Part shown: piece after piece, positions 32,592 to 44,860 of the stretch
How the letters are laid out: each line of letters starts with the position of its first letter
Numbering within the stretch: position 1 is the first letter of the stretch
Origin: Trissonchulus latispiculum
Lineage: Eukaryota; Nematoda; Enoplea; Enoplida; Ironidae
Direction of reading: 5' to 3'
DNA length: 64,000 bases
Assembly (NCBI GenBank): GCA_030248195.1
Contig: JASAND010028820.1
Coordinates: 27,283-91,282 of the forward strand
Notes under the pieces: model-generated
Database searches by the model: none
Seen by the model: the letters and a program-made list of their open reading frames with translations, nothing else
Told to the model about the DNA's origin: nothing
Translations under genes and position numbers: made by a program

Positions 32592-34120
32592 ATGAATAAT
32601 GAAACTCACTCACTCACAACAACAACTACTTCAGCTTCGATTATATAAATTAAAAAGTAAAGCAATTTTACTATCATTAATGATAGTAAAAATGAGTCGG
32701 ATCTCTTTAACTGTTCCCCCCAACTCGTTTGGGGGGAAATAGTTAAATTGGGGTCATATGTGTTAAGATGTACTTAAAGGTTGAAATAAAGGTGATAGAA
32801 GTTATCTGGGTGATTCTGACCTGTTCTGAATGAAAAATAAAATAATATTTTAGTCCCTTGTGTTCAAACTAAAAATATCTATTTTAAAATAATTTATTAG
32901 CTCAAGCTAATTCTTAAATTTAGTATACCTACATGTACAATGAACTAATGGTAACTTAAATAATTCATGAAATTTAAACATTAAATATTTTTAAAATTCA
33001 ACATGTTTAAAAGTTATATAACTTAAACATTTTTTGGAAAATTTAAAGTGTTTAATTATTGGTTGATTGATTATAATATTATTATAATTATTATATAATT
33101 ATTACTATTATATATTATTATAATATATATAATTGACTGGAAGCATCTGTTGTCAGTTCCATTTGTGTATACTTTACTTGCGTTACTAAACGCTGCTAAA
33201 ATACGAGTTTATGTACAGCTTCCAATTTGGGGGGAATAGTTAGAGTCCAGTTAAAGTTTCCAGATTACCCACCACCACCACTCAAAACTCTTAAAACTTG
33301 ACCCAATGAGCTGAAATTTGGTATGGGTATGTTGTCGACCTCGCTGAGTTCAAATATAGCAAAATTTGGGTTTCTTGCGCTCCCCCCAGCCATAACTGTT
33401 GAGTTTTTGACCATTAACTTTGAAGTTGGTCTGGGTGCACAGTGGAGGCTTATAAATTCAAAAATTCTAACATTAGAAAATATTTTAAATTTTAGTTTGG
33501 TAAGGGGGAACCTAGGGGAACCGAAAAATTTTTGTCTTCGATTTTGCTGAAAACTTGCATACAGGGCTTTTCAGGGGCGCTGAGCACTAATCTGAAATCC
33601 GTTTTTCGATTCGGCTTTTCGTTAGCTCAGTAAGCTTACATGTTAAGCTAACAACTTTAGCATATACTGAAATTCTCCTTGCCAAAGAAAAATTAAAAAT
33701 TTTTTAAAATGTTTTAAAATGTTTAAATTTTTTAATTTCTGAATTCATAAGCCTCCGGTATATATGCACCCAGACCAAATTTAAAAGTTATTGGTCAAAA
33801 AATCAAAAGAAATGGCTGGGGGAAAAGCGCAAGAGACCCCAAAATTTTTCGATTTAGTGAAATTCAAATTTTTTTCGATTCGCAAGGGGGGGGACCAAGG
33901 GGGAACACACATTACAATGTGAACTTAAATTAGTGGCCGCTGAAGTAGAATTTCATTATATATTTCTTGAACTAAACTTGGCCCACGTCAAGATTAAAGT
34001 CAATTTTTCATGCGATCTACCATTTGCTTTTTTTCTTGGAGCTTTTATTTTCATGGTGGTTGTGGGCGTTCTTAATGTTTTGTAGAGATTTGATCTATAA
34101 CTTTGGGAGGTGACTAAAAC
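32592..34120. other. Non-coding stretch with AT-rich hairpin and foldback remnants
   Basis: A (TTATAA)-type palindrome at 33070-33135 is kept in unit 2 (47050-47115). Bases 33250-33900 are relatives of the 28711 foldback element, sharing CCAGATTACCCACC and ATGAGCTGAAATTTGGTATGG. No exon seen. Confidence 0.5.
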
Positions 34121-34620
34121 CAGGACCAGGACCAGGATCCATTTCAAAATCAGGATCAGGATCGGGTGTCTAAAAACAGGATTCATTTCAGGATCGGTCT
34201 AAAATTTCAGGATCGGCTTCAGGATTGACTTGTAACTTCAAGATCGGGCTTAGGAATGGATCCATAGTTCAGGATCGGGTGTCTGAAAAAACAGGATACA
34301 TTTTAGAATCGGCCGAAAACTTCAGGATCGGTTTCAGGGTCGGCTTAGGAGTGGATCCTGAGTTCAGGATCCGGTGCCTAAAAACAGGATCCGTTTCAAA
34401 ATCGCCTTGTAACTTGAGGATCCGGTTAGGAGTCACAACCTGCAATCGACCTAATTTTTTGACACCCGATCCCGAACTCAGGATCCACTCCTAACCGGAT
34501 CCTGAAGTTAGAAGCCGAGCCAGAAACGGATCCTGTTTTAGACACTCGATCCTGAACACAGGATCCATTGCTAAGCCGGATCCTGAAGTTACAAGTCAAT
34601 CCTGAAGCCGATCCTGAACT
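34120..34620. repeat. GGATC hairpin array, unit 1
   Basis: From 34120 to about 34400 a unit of about 100-110 bp with many CAGGATC words repeats three times (ACAGGAT-C/T/A-C at about 34138, 34177, 34287, 34386). From about 34470 to 34620 the sequence is its reverse complement (GATCCTGAA words). The whole can fold into one long stem. It lies just beyond the 3' end of the ERI1 copy and is kept in unit 2 at 48060-48560. Confidence 0.75.
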
Positions 34621-34748
34621 GCCTTCTTACTTAATTAATTAGGTATCTTACCCAACTGACAAAAACCACAACAAATAAATGTTTACTTAGTATACAAGCA
34701 CTAAAAACCGAGTACACATAAATAAGTAAAAACAATCAAAAAATACAA

Positions 34749-35125
34749 TTAGCCGGAATCAGTATCCGATCCTGAACAAGTCTGACATTCGTCATAAAGA
34801 TCGGCCAAGAATTCTCGTTTACTAACAGACAATAGTTTATATCTAGCTTCACAGCAAGATTCGACAGAAAGTCCCTGTCCCCTATCAGGCGATAGGCCCC
34901 GAAATTTTCTGGCAACGTCCGTCTTGAATCCGACGGAACTTTCGCCCGCACTCTGATTCTGTTCCTCATCCAAATTTTCCAAATCCTTTTCGCGAGTTTC
35001 CGTTAGTTTTCTTCGGTTACGACTGACAATTCGTTGATTGATTCGAAAATCAATACCGTCCTGAAGCATGCGAATCACAATTCTAGTAATATTTCTAGAA
35101 TCATCCAAGCCGCAATGCTGCCGAC
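34749..35125 (-). CDS. ERI1: ERI1 left copy exon 6: exo III motif and C-terminal extension
   Basis: Encodes RQHCGLDDSRN, with the catalytic His and Asp, then a charged tail of about 100 residues ending in an acidic GSDTDSG and TAA. Human ERI1 ends soon after the exonuclease domain, so the tail is lineage-specific. Acceptor TTGCAG. Confidence 0.88.
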
Positions 35126-35321
35126 CTGCAATAAAGAATCAACAAAAAACTTAAACCGTACGCTGACACGGTTGGTTTTCATTCACTAATCATACACACT
35201 AAAAAATGCGGCTACGTTAGGTAAAGGGACAATGGAATAACTTAACAAAAGGTAAGGTAAGGTAGAAATACCATGGTATGGTATTAAAATAATACAAGTA
35301 TCAGTGGAGACAAAAATTTAC

Positions 35322-35491
35322 CTTCAAACTCCAGTCCAAGACTCTGAAGCATCTTTGGAAGGGTCAGAAACTGGATACGATAGGAATAAGTGAACAGCTT
35401 TCGGACGTTGATCCAGTAACGGAACTCGTGCGGAACCGGAATACCGCTGTGACGACACTGAAGGGGAAAGAATTTGGCCAAGTCCCAGGGT
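35322..35491 (-). CDS. ERI1: ERI1 left copy exon 5
   Basis: Encodes PWDLAKFFPLQC and YWINVRK, then MLQSLGLEFEG. This is the middle of the ERI1 exonuclease domain (human WD-KFLNIQC, WINIRK, MLEKLGM). 170 bp. Confidence 0.9.
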
Positions 35492-35865
35492 CTAAAAATC
35501 AACAAAAAAATTGTAAAGTAAAATAAAAGACTTTAAAGAAAAGCAGAATCAATTTTAATCAGAAAAAAGTGCTCTGCCCACTCCAACAGCACATTGTAAT
35601 TCCTGCCGCACATCGCTGGACTGGTAAACACTATCGATTCATACAATCAGGAGTTCATAACACACGTATACAAAGACATTCTTATCATAAGTGCGGAACG
35701 ATAGTCTCACCAAAATACGCGAATGTTCCCGCATTTGGGAGGGGGGCCTACACAACAACGCCTTTACCAAGGTAAGGCAGAAAAGGTAATTTGTAATTGC
35801 TTACTCCAAACAAACTTGGAAGGAATTTCTGCGACCTGGCTGACCCACCAGTGATAGCTACTACC

Positions 35866-36532
35866 AAGAGTGCATAATTGCGCTATATATTAGAAGAAGA
35901 GTAAGCCGCTAGAGGGCTTCTCTTCTTGGCATTGCGTAACGGTGCTCCGACCACAATACGCGAATGTTTCCCTGTTTGGTGGGGGGTCGACAAGCATACC
36001 CCCTCCCCGTTTGGTGGGGGGTATGCAAAAGGGGTCCCCGTTTGGTGGGGGGGGGGGAGTAGGCAGAAGGGGGTGCCCGTTTGGGGGGGGTCGCCAAGTC
36101 AGGCGGAAATTGGGTGAATCTGATTGGCTGTTGGCGAGCCCCCCCCCAACGGGGCCCTCTTTTGCCTACCCCCACCCAACGGGGACCCCTTTTGCATACC
36201 CTCCTCCCACCAAACGGGGACCCCTTTTGCATACCCCCCCCACCAAACGGGGACCCCTTTTGCATACCCCCCCACCAAACGGGGACCCATTTTCAAATAG
36301 AACAAAAACTACCGTAATCCTCTGCTCTACCCCCCCACCAAACGGGGACCTCTTTTCAGCTACTCCCCCACCAAACGGAGGGGGGGTATGCTTTGTCGAA
36401 GAGAGCTACCCCCCACCAAACGGGGAAACGGGAACGGGGTATTGTGGTCGGAGCACCGTTACGCAATGCCAAGAAGAGGAGCCCTCTAGTGGCTTACTCT
36501 TCTTCTTATATATAGTGTAACTATGCACTCTT
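35866..36532. mobile_element. 667-bp MITE in the ERI1 left copy, empty site preserved in unit 2
   Basis: The inverted ends exceed 90 bp: AAGAGTGCATAATTGCGC... against ...ATGCACTCTT, with shared inner words CGTAACGGTGCTCCGACCAC. Flanks GCTACTACC (35857-35865) and GCTACCACC (36533-36541) are a likely 9-bp target duplication. Unit 2 has the single uninterrupted GCTACCACC at 49805-49813. The interior is an array of CCCCGTTTGGTGGGG / TATGCAAAAGGGG modules in both orientations. Long ends and 9 bp suggest a Mutator-type element. Confidence 0.83.
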
Positions 36533-36534
36533 GC

Positions 36535-39500
36535 TACCACCTTTAGACGGCGAGTTTCCCAGCGACCCCAAAACGAGGGTCTCGTTCATCTTCCACCTTC
36601 GAAAATTAAACTGAAACTATCGTCGTAATCCTCTACCTAAGCTCTGCCCCCCCTTTCCGTTTGGCGAAGTGTCTCTCCAATATGATTGGCTGTTGACTAC
36701 CTCCCTCCCCAAACGTAGAGAGGGAATGTTTTGTCGACCCACCACCAAACTGGAGAACACTTGCGCATTCTTAACTGAGAAAAATTAAGAAAAATATAAG
36801 AAGACGTTCTTCTTCTCTTCTTCTTCTTCCTATAATCATACAGTTGTGACCTTTCAGACAATCCTTAGAAAACAGCACAATAGATGATAATATAATCATG
36901 CTTCGTCTAATCTTTGCACTAAGGATGAGGGTCCGTCATAAAAAATTGGACAGTCATCGATTTCGCTCATTTTTACACATAAGTTAGCCCGCCCATACCT
37001 GAACGGTAGGTCAAATTTCACTGACTCTTGTGGAAACAAATTTCGGTACCGACGGTGGAAGCAATTTTTGAGCCACAGGAAGCAATATTCACTAGCCTTA
37101 TATTTGAAAGCGAGTTTTCAGCGATGTTTGCGGTTTTATAAAGAAAAGCAGCGATTTTTTAGCAATTCATAATGTTTTACGCTTTTGAGACAAAAATAGT
37201 AATTTTAAGTGACAATTCCCTTGTGGCCAATTTTCTTACCCCTTGTGGGAACAATTTCGTGACCCCTTGTGAGCTACTTCGCCGGGGAGGGGGAAATTTC
37301 CCCCTATCCACCTGTGGGTTAGCCACAAATGCCGTCCTATCAAGTTTAAGTATAGAGTTGTTTCCTCCACTTTTCCACGAGTTACGAGCTTTTAACTGCT
37401 TGCAATTTGAATAATGGGCGAAAACAAGGGTACCGCATTAGACTAAGGCATTTTTTCTTGTACAAACTTCGACATAGAGCTTCAATGGGGTGTATATTTG
37501 AAAATTGATCTAATGAATTAAGTTTGTGCCGATTTTAGCAGAGGCTAAACTTGATTTGAAGCTTTGTTTGACGTCTTTTTCACGAGCAGCATCGCCACTG
37601 TTGAGGCTTTAATCACAAAAGCCTCTAACTGGCCATTAACTTAAATTTGGTGCATTTGCGAACAATCGTTCAAGAAGAAAAAATGTTCCCCACAATAAGA
37701 GCTTTAAATTTACGTCAAACTTGTCTTGTTTTTAGAAATTTGAGAAACCGGAAATTTTTGCCATATGGGTGCCAGTCCGACAGATTGGGATGCAGCCAAG
37801 TTGGGCCACTTAGCTAAAACAATTGTAGTCATTACTGAGCTACTACCACCAGAAATAACGTTCAACAAGATATTTTGGCAATTGGTAGCTGCTGATTCCC
37901 ATGGTCACACGTCATGTGAGCAAAAAATCGAAAAATACAAAATTTTGGAAAAACCAAATTTCTAGCGACAAAGAATCTTGAAATTTGACAAAGCAGACCA
38001 GCATCATTTGGTATCGTTAGAAACGTCTATTTATATACTGTGATTTGCTGGGATTAGATGTTTTAGACCTTTCAATATTTGTATGCTTGATCAAAATAGG
38101 AGTTGCTTTCAGTAACGAAAAACGTCAAATTTCACAGTTATGAGGTTTCAAAAATTATTTAGAAAATTCAATGCCCTAACTCAAAAATCTAATTCCAACA
38201 AATCACAGTATAGACCTTTCTAACGATACCAAACAAAGCTGGTAATCTTTGCCCAGTTTAGAGATTTTGTCACCAGACCTAAATTGAATCTTCTCAATTT
38301 CCTATGTTTAACATTACCGTCATCAACTTTGAGGTGAAACTACTCGCTAACCGTAAGAGACCCGACGTTTCAACAACTCGTTAAAATATATCAATCGGAC
38401 AACAAAATATGTGACAATGAGCAAACTCGGAGATGGTGGAAACATCGGCCAGAAATGAAAATAGCTACCTTTAACGGCCAGCTTCCCAGCATCCCCATAA
38501 ACGTTCACCTCCTACCTTCAAAAATTAAGCTGAAACTATCGTAAACCTCTACCTAAGCTCTACCCCCCGCCCGTTTTGGAAGGTGTCTCTCCAATCTGAT
38601 TGGCTGTTGGCTATCCTATCCCCAAACGTGGAGAGGGAATGTTTTGTCGACCCACCACCAAACTGGAGAACACTTGCGCATTCTCATCTGAGAAAAATTA
38701 AGAAAAATATAAGAAGACGTTCTTCTTCTCTTCTTCTTCTTCCTATAATCATACAGTTGTGACCTTTTCAGACAATCCTTAGAAAACAGCACAATAGATG
38801 ATAATATAATCATGCTTCGTCTAATCTTTGCACTAAGGATGAGGGTCCGTCATAAAAAAATTGGACAGTCATCGATTTCGCTCATTTTTACACATAAGTT
38901 AGCCCGCCCATACCTGAACGGTAGGTCAAATTTCGCTGACTCTTGTGGAAACAAATTTCGGTACCGACGGTGGAAGCAATCTTTCCCTATATTTGAAAGC
39001 GAGTTTTCAGCGATATTTGCGGTTTTATAAAGAAAAGCAGCGATTTTTTAGCAATTCATAACGCTTGACGCTTTTGAGACAAAAATTGTAATTTTAAGTG
39101 GAAATTTCCTTGTGGCCAATTTTCTTACCCCTTGTGGGAACAATTTCGGGACCCCTTGTGAGCTACTTCGCCGGGGAGGGGGAAATTTTCCCCCCGTCCA
39201 CCTGTTGGTTAGCCACAAATGCCGTCCTATCAAGTTTAAATATAGAGTTGTTTCCTCCACTTCTCCGCGAGTTACGAGCTATTAACTGCTTGCAATTTGA
39301 ATAATGGGCGAAAACAAGGGTACCGCATTAGACTAAGGCATTTTTTCTTGTACAAACTTCGACATAGAGCTTCAATGGGGTGTATATTTGAAAATTGATC
39401 TAATGAATTAAGTTTGTGCCGATTTTAGCAGAGGCTAAACTTGATTTGAAGCTTTGTTTAACGTCTTTTAAGGAGCAGCATCGCCACTGTTGAGGCTTTA

Positions 39501-40380
39501 ATCACAAAAACCTCTAACTGGCCGTTAACTTAAATTTGGTGCATTTGCGAACCATCGTTCAAGAAGAAAAAATGTTCCCCACATGAAGAGCTTTCAATTG
39601 ACGTCAAATTTGTCTTGTTTTTAGAAATTTGAAAAACCGGAATTTTTTGCCATATGGGTGCCAGTCCGACAGATTGGGATGCAGTGGACAAGTTGGGCCA
39701 CTTAGCTAAAACAATTGTTGGCAAACTGAGCTACTGCCATCAGAAATAACGTTCTACAAGATAATTTGGCAATTGGTAGCTGCTGATTCACATGGTCACA
39801 CATATGGGCAAAAAATAAAAAATACAAAATTTTGAAAAAACCAAATTTCGAGTGACAAAAAATCTAGAAACTTGGCAAAGCAGACCAGCATCATTTGGTA
39901 TCGTTAGAAACGTCTATTTATATATATACTGTGATTTGTTGGGATTAGATGTTTTGGACCTTTGAATATTTGCATGCTTGATCAAAATTGGAGTCCCCCA
40001 GCTTTCAGTAACGAAAAACGTCAAATTTCACAGTTATGAGGTTTCAAAAATTATTTAGAAAATTCGATGCCCTAACTCAAAAATCTAATTCCAGCCTTTA
40101 TTCAAACAGCTAATTCCAACAAATCACAGTATAGACCTTTCTAACGATACCAAATGAGGCTGGTTATCTTTGCCCAGTTTAGAGATTTTTGTCACTAGAC
40201 AAAAATTGAAACTTTCAATTTCCTATGTTTAACATATACTTTGAGGTGAAATTACTCACTAACCGTAAGGGATCCGGTGTTTCAACAACTGGTTAAAATA
40301 TACCAATCGGACAACAAAATAATATGTGACAATGAGCAAAATCGGAGATGATAAAAAATCGGCCAAAAATGGAGCCCCCC
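36535..40380. repeat. Tandem duplication, two units of about 1.91 kb
   Basis: The block starting at CTACCACCTTTAGACGGCGAG recurs at about 38460 with a period near 1913 bp (for example GTTTTGTCGACCC at 36728 and 38641; the CCTGAACGGTAGGTC word recurs likewise). Only a short piece of it exists in unit 2 (49805-50110), so it arose or expanded after the ERI1 duplication, or collapsed in unit 2. It lies in ERI1 intron 4 and has no exon. Confidence 0.8.
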
Positions 40381-40442
40381 CCCCCTTTAACCTAATAAGT
40401 CCAGACCCTGCAGTAACTTTCTAGAAGAAAAAGCATACATAC

Positions 40443-40552
40443 CCATCACAGACAAAGGCATAAGCACATTCGGTTCCTAGCTTATGCGACTTCAGCCAAG
40501 CTCTGACGTCCTTGAGCACTTCAGGAAAAGATTTGGCTTCATCAACCTGAGC
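40443..40552 (-). CDS. ERI1: ERI1 left copy exon 4: exo II motif
   Basis: Encodes AQVDEAKSFPEVLKDVRAWL and then FVCDG, the last Asp being the exo II catalytic residue. Donor GTATGT, 110 bp. Confidence 0.9.
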
Positions 40553-40883
40553 CTGAAAAACAGGACATACATAAATGCATCAAAGCATATCGTTCTGCAT
40601 CAAAACAGTAGCAAATTCAATGACAGAAAAACAGAAGATGAATGCCACATCCATATAAGAGCAAAATGCAGTTACACAAGTGTACATTACACCATATAAT
40701 AGTTTTTACCAATATTATCATCGAAAACCAATTACAAACGTTTTCATTTAGTTAGACAGAAAAATCATGACGGTTTAATTTTAATTAAAACTATATAATT
40801 TTTATTAAAAAAGGAAAGCGCGGAGTTACCCCCTTCCAGAAGCGTTTTTGCAAGAAAGCACAAATACATATATACCTGTTTAA

Positions 40884-42436
40884 GGGGGGGGGCGACTAAA
40901 ATGGGGGTGCCCAAAGTTATTCGGATTTCAATTCTTTTTTGCAGGCATGTAAAGCATGTGCGTGGCCAAAACAGTATGAAGTCTCTATTTCCTAGGTGGT
41001 TCCTATAATCCACAACTTCCGCGAAAAGCTGGCCGACCCCCCGATTTTGGCGACACCCAACATAAATACTTAAAAATTTCTCACAGCTGTTTCGTTCAGT
41101 GAAATCATCTACGCTTTGGCACAGGAGGAGAAGACATATTGGGTAACATGTACACTGCATTAGCTTTGCTGTAACCCTAATGGTTGGAGAGCAATGCTAG
41201 CCCAAACTTGAAGAAATGTCGAAAATTTGGAAAACTTTGGCCGCCGAATCGAATAATTTAAACGGGGTGCGAGCCTGGAAGCTGAAACTTGGTGTGAACA
41301 TAGACCCCATAGGTCTCCAAAATTGTGCCAAATATGAAGGAGTTTGGCCTGCGCAAAATAGATTTGTGCCACTCGAAACATGAAAAATCGTCAATTTGGA
41401 CTGGTTCAAAAAGTATCCTAAGGCGTTCTAGCATGATAACGTTGACGAATTTGGCTCAAATTGTGCTGATATGTAGCCTTACTGACCCTGCCACAACAAC
41501 ATAAGTTTCAACCTGTTTCCTTCATAAATGGATGCATGTCTGTTACTTTGAGTATTCAGTTGAATGTCAAATAAGCTGCCTGAACGGTACATTCTTCTAG
41601 CGTTTGTACAGCCTGCCACACGACAAGAAAACAATATTACACAGTTGTTAAGCAATGAAATACACGTAAATGGCTGAGTTCTACCCGATACAGCCATTTT
41701 CCAAACTTAATCAAGTCTTCTAAACTAAGGCAAATTGAAGGTAAAATCCCTCAATTCAGTGGTCCATTCAAAAGATGAAATTTCAGTTTTTCGAAAATAA
41801 CTTGAAATAGGTGGCAAATACGCGATTGCGCCAAGAAGAAAAGTTGTTCAGCATCATGAAAGCTATCGATTGATATACATATTGTGTATATTGAACAATC
41901 TTCAAAAATTCGCTTTTTTCTGGTTTTTGCCACTTTTTTCATGTTTCGAGTGGCACAAATCTATTTTGCGCAGGCCAAACTCCTTCATATTTGGTACAAT
42001 TTTGGAGACCTATGGGGTCTATGTTCACACCAAGTTTCAGCTTCCAGGCTCGCACCCCGTTTAAATTATTCGATTCGGCGGCCAAAATTTTCCAAATTTT
42101 CGACATTTCTTCAAGTTTGGGCTAGCATTGCTCTCCAACCATTAGGGTTACAGCAAAGCTAATGCCGTGTACATGTTACCCAATATGTCTTCTCTTGCTG
42201 TGCCAAAGCGTAGATGCTTTCACTGAACCAAACAGCTGTGAGAAATTTTTAAATATTTATGTTGGGTGTCGCCAAAATCGGGGGGTCGGCCAGGTAATTC
42301 GAAGCGTAGCGGGTCATAGAAAGGCAGCTAAGAACAAACGAGTAGATACTTTTTTGCTCACACACATGCTTCATATCCATGCCAAAAATGAATCAAATCG
42401 AAAGATGTTTGGGCAAAAGTTTAGTCGCCCCCCCCC
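40884..42436. mobile_element. 1.55-kb TTAA foldback element inside ERI1 exon 3
   Basis: TTAA copies at 40880-40883 and 42437-42440 flank G-run ends (GGGGGGGGCGACTAAA and its inverse). The two arms (roughly 40884-41440 and 41880-42436) are inverted copies, and a pair of mirrored accidental frames reads across them. In unit 2 the same exon has a single TTAA (50866-50869) and no insert. Joining the flanks restores exactly the 84-bp exon length. TTAA use suggests piggyBac- or Kolobok-driven movement. Confidence 0.92.
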
Positions 42437-42440
42437 TTAA

Positions 42441-42516
42441 TACCAGTAAACCATATACAAAAATCACTCAGGACAGGATTAACCTTTGGCTTACAATAAG
42501 CATGAAATTCGTCTAC
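42441..42516 (-). pseudogene. ERI1: ERI1 left copy exon 3, main part
   Basis: Encodes VDEFHAYCKPKVNPVLSDFC and WFTGI (human ERI1 has YVRP...LSDFC-LTGI). The last 8 bases and the donor are stranded at 40876-40883. Confidence 0.9.
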
Positions 42517-42721
42517 CTGAAATAAACGTCCAACAATACAACGAAAACCAATGTCAGATTTATGAATTGAAATCTTTACCATAAAATTGAAAAATCGTTT
42601 TCTCAAACACGGAGAAAATCTGCAAAATCCAAGCCACAAATGCAAAGACAGTTTACTGCACATTGCCCGCCAAAGACAAACGTATACAAAAGAATCCAAA
42701 CCTTCAAGAAATGAAACCTAC

Positions 42722-42950
42722 AATTTCTAGCGTGGACGTTTTCAGCAAAACGATGGGAAATTCTATGATTTCATGAGGATAGTTGAGCTGCTGCCCCTCC
42801 AGACAGGTACACTCAAAGTCCACAATGCAGAGGAAGTCATAGAACCGATCGTATACTGGAGTGTCCTTGTCTTTGGTCTTTTTGTCGTTCGTTTTGGTTC
42901 GATTGCGACAATGATCCTTCAGGCGGCGTTTCAGCTGATCCTTATTTCCC
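42722..42950 (-). CDS. ERI1: ERI1 left copy exon 2: SAP end and exo I motif
   Basis: Encodes GNKDQLKRRLKDH (end of SAP), a basic spacer, then FYDFLCIVDFECTCLEG and HEIIEFPIVLL. D and E of DFE are exo I metal ligands. 229 bp. Confidence 0.93.
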
Positions 42951-43744
42951 CTAAAAAAACGCAGTCACAAGAAGATTACAGCTCATTGCAAAAGGTTCTA
43001 TCAGCTTGCTCGTCGAGCTGCAACACGTAAACATAGAGCGAATGAGCGTCCACAATTGTCTACTGGGCAATTGACCTTTCAGCTTGATAACTAACAGTGT
43101 GTCGCTTGTCACACCCTTCCTGCGTATTATAGGGGTGTGGTTGTGACAGAGCTTCTCTAAAATCTGAGTGTGCACTTGCTGCACCTGCAGGTTGGAAGGA
43201 ATCAAACCAGGAGACTAGGTGTTTCCCTAGAGGGGGGGGCGCCAGAAGTAGATTCCCCCAGACTTGGGTCGTCCTCCTTCCCTGTGTGAAGTTAGCACCG
43301 ACAGGAAAGATATAAATTATATGCGAGCTGCTAAGCCCAAGTGAATTAGTATTATATTTCGACAAACGTTCAATGATTCTACGTCACTCCTGTCTAAATT
43401 CATAGGTCTGATTAGCTAATACTTGTGATTTGCCATATTGGGTATTCTTGTGCGCAGTTGTGGGTGTAAGCTGATCGAGAGTGGTTGGGTAGCGACGATT
43501 AGGTTCGAATTTGGGGAGTGAATTTTTGGGTTTTGGTCTAATTCCCTTGTCGCACTGTCGGCTTCTGCAGGGCGTTTGTGGTTGGTTCTGGTATTTTGTC
43601 AAGGTTTATACTTTTGGTTAAAATTAATGTTTTATATTAATCTTGTTGTCAAATTTTGCTCGAAAGTTAATAAATCGTTGTAATCGCCAAATTGACTATT
43701 AGTTGGTCAGGATCCTCCATTTCTCCAACATCGCACACCACCTA

Positions 43745-44381
43745 CGCAAGCCGTAAAATTAAACTACGGGTGTCAATTTGAAGGTATCGTCGAGGCCGAT
43801 TATCAGTTGACATTATAATCTTTTTAAGTGCTATCCCGTTCGCTGCTATCATAAAAAATGTAGTTTTTGCAAAAACATGACCAAATTTTTTCCAGTGATT
43901 GTGGAGCATTTACTATGCAAGCTAGAAGGGTGCCACTTACTGGATGTGTTTTACACAAAAATACCCAGGGACCCGTTTTTAGTTGCCCCGATTGCTGCCT
44001 TCTAGCTAAAGTGGTCGCTTGCCAAATTTGGGAAAAGTAGGCAAAATCAAGGTTGCGCATACATTTTAGCTAATTTCTTTACAATGAAGAGCGGTTTCAT
44101 AATAATTAAAAAAGGGTCCCCAGCTATTTGATAGCAGAATCGAATGATGTGGCCGATTCCTCACGAAAAAATTTACTTCAGTCTGCAAAAAATCTGGAAA
44201 ATTAAATTACTTCGAAAATGCAGTAAACTAATTTCCAACACCTAAAGTTAGTTTCACAACATTCATTTAAAAGAGCAAATGTGAAGCTACTCTTTGATAT
44301 AAAAATGTCTTCTTAACTCCAATGAATGAATGAGTAATAAGGGTTCAAAGTTGATGTCTCCAAAAGGAATCACCACCTTAA
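43745..44381. mobile_element. Truncated TTAA element
   Basis: Its right end, CCAAAAGGAATCACCACC-TTAA (44360-44381), and body match the right two-thirds of 31602-32591, but the left end is missing. On both sides lie two copies of a host segment (about 43070-43270 and 44383-44540) that is single in unit 2 (51540-51740), so a local duplication accompanied it. Confidence 0.7.
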
Positions 44382-44860
44382 CAGTGTATAGCTTGTCACA
44401 CCCTTCGTACGTATTATAGGGGAGCGTGAAGAGTGCTCGCCTATAATCTGAGTGTGCACTTGCACCTGGAGGTTGGAAGTAATCAAAACAGGAGACTGGC
44501 TGTTTTCCTACGGGGGACGCAACAAGTCGATTCCCCCAGACTTGGGTCGTCCTCCCCCTCTTTGGGATTTAGGGCTTTCCCCACAGAATCCGAAAGTGCC
44601 CGGAAAATAGGGACTTGATGGTAAAGTAAAATTTTCCCGACGAATTCTTAGTTCATTTTAGCAATTTTAAGCTGAAATTTTAAGTTAAAAATTGTTCCAC
44701 TGTTTTCCTTTAGCATGTTTTCAGACATTTTGTGAACAAATTCCCTCACCCCCATAGATTTTCCCTCATCAGAAAATTAAGACTTAAAAGAATTTAAGAA
44801 GAGAATTTAAGCCAGACAGGCATTATAAAAATCGCGTATTGAAGGGGGGGGAAGCCGTAC

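Noticed and set aside
33956..34186. Minus frame with a repeated LILILK / LVLVLV stretch
   Set aside because: It translates the GGATC array; the periodicity is that of the DNA repeat.
35942..36520. A 192-codon plus-strand frame rich in Gly, Pro and Asn-Gly-Asp-Pro-Phe
   Set aside because: It runs through the G/C-module MITE; the repeated peptide merely translates the CCAAACGGGGACCC modules and the mirror strand is also open.
36535..40380. Possible extra ERI1 exons in the tandem 1.9-kb units
   Set aside because: The exon chain 40443-40552 to 35322-35491 is already in phase and matches unit 2, which lacks most of this DNA.
40765..41160. 131-codon minus frame, mirrored by the plus frame 42162-42440
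   Set aside because: Both lie in the inverted arms of the TTAA foldback element; their likeness comes from the palindrome, and they match no family.
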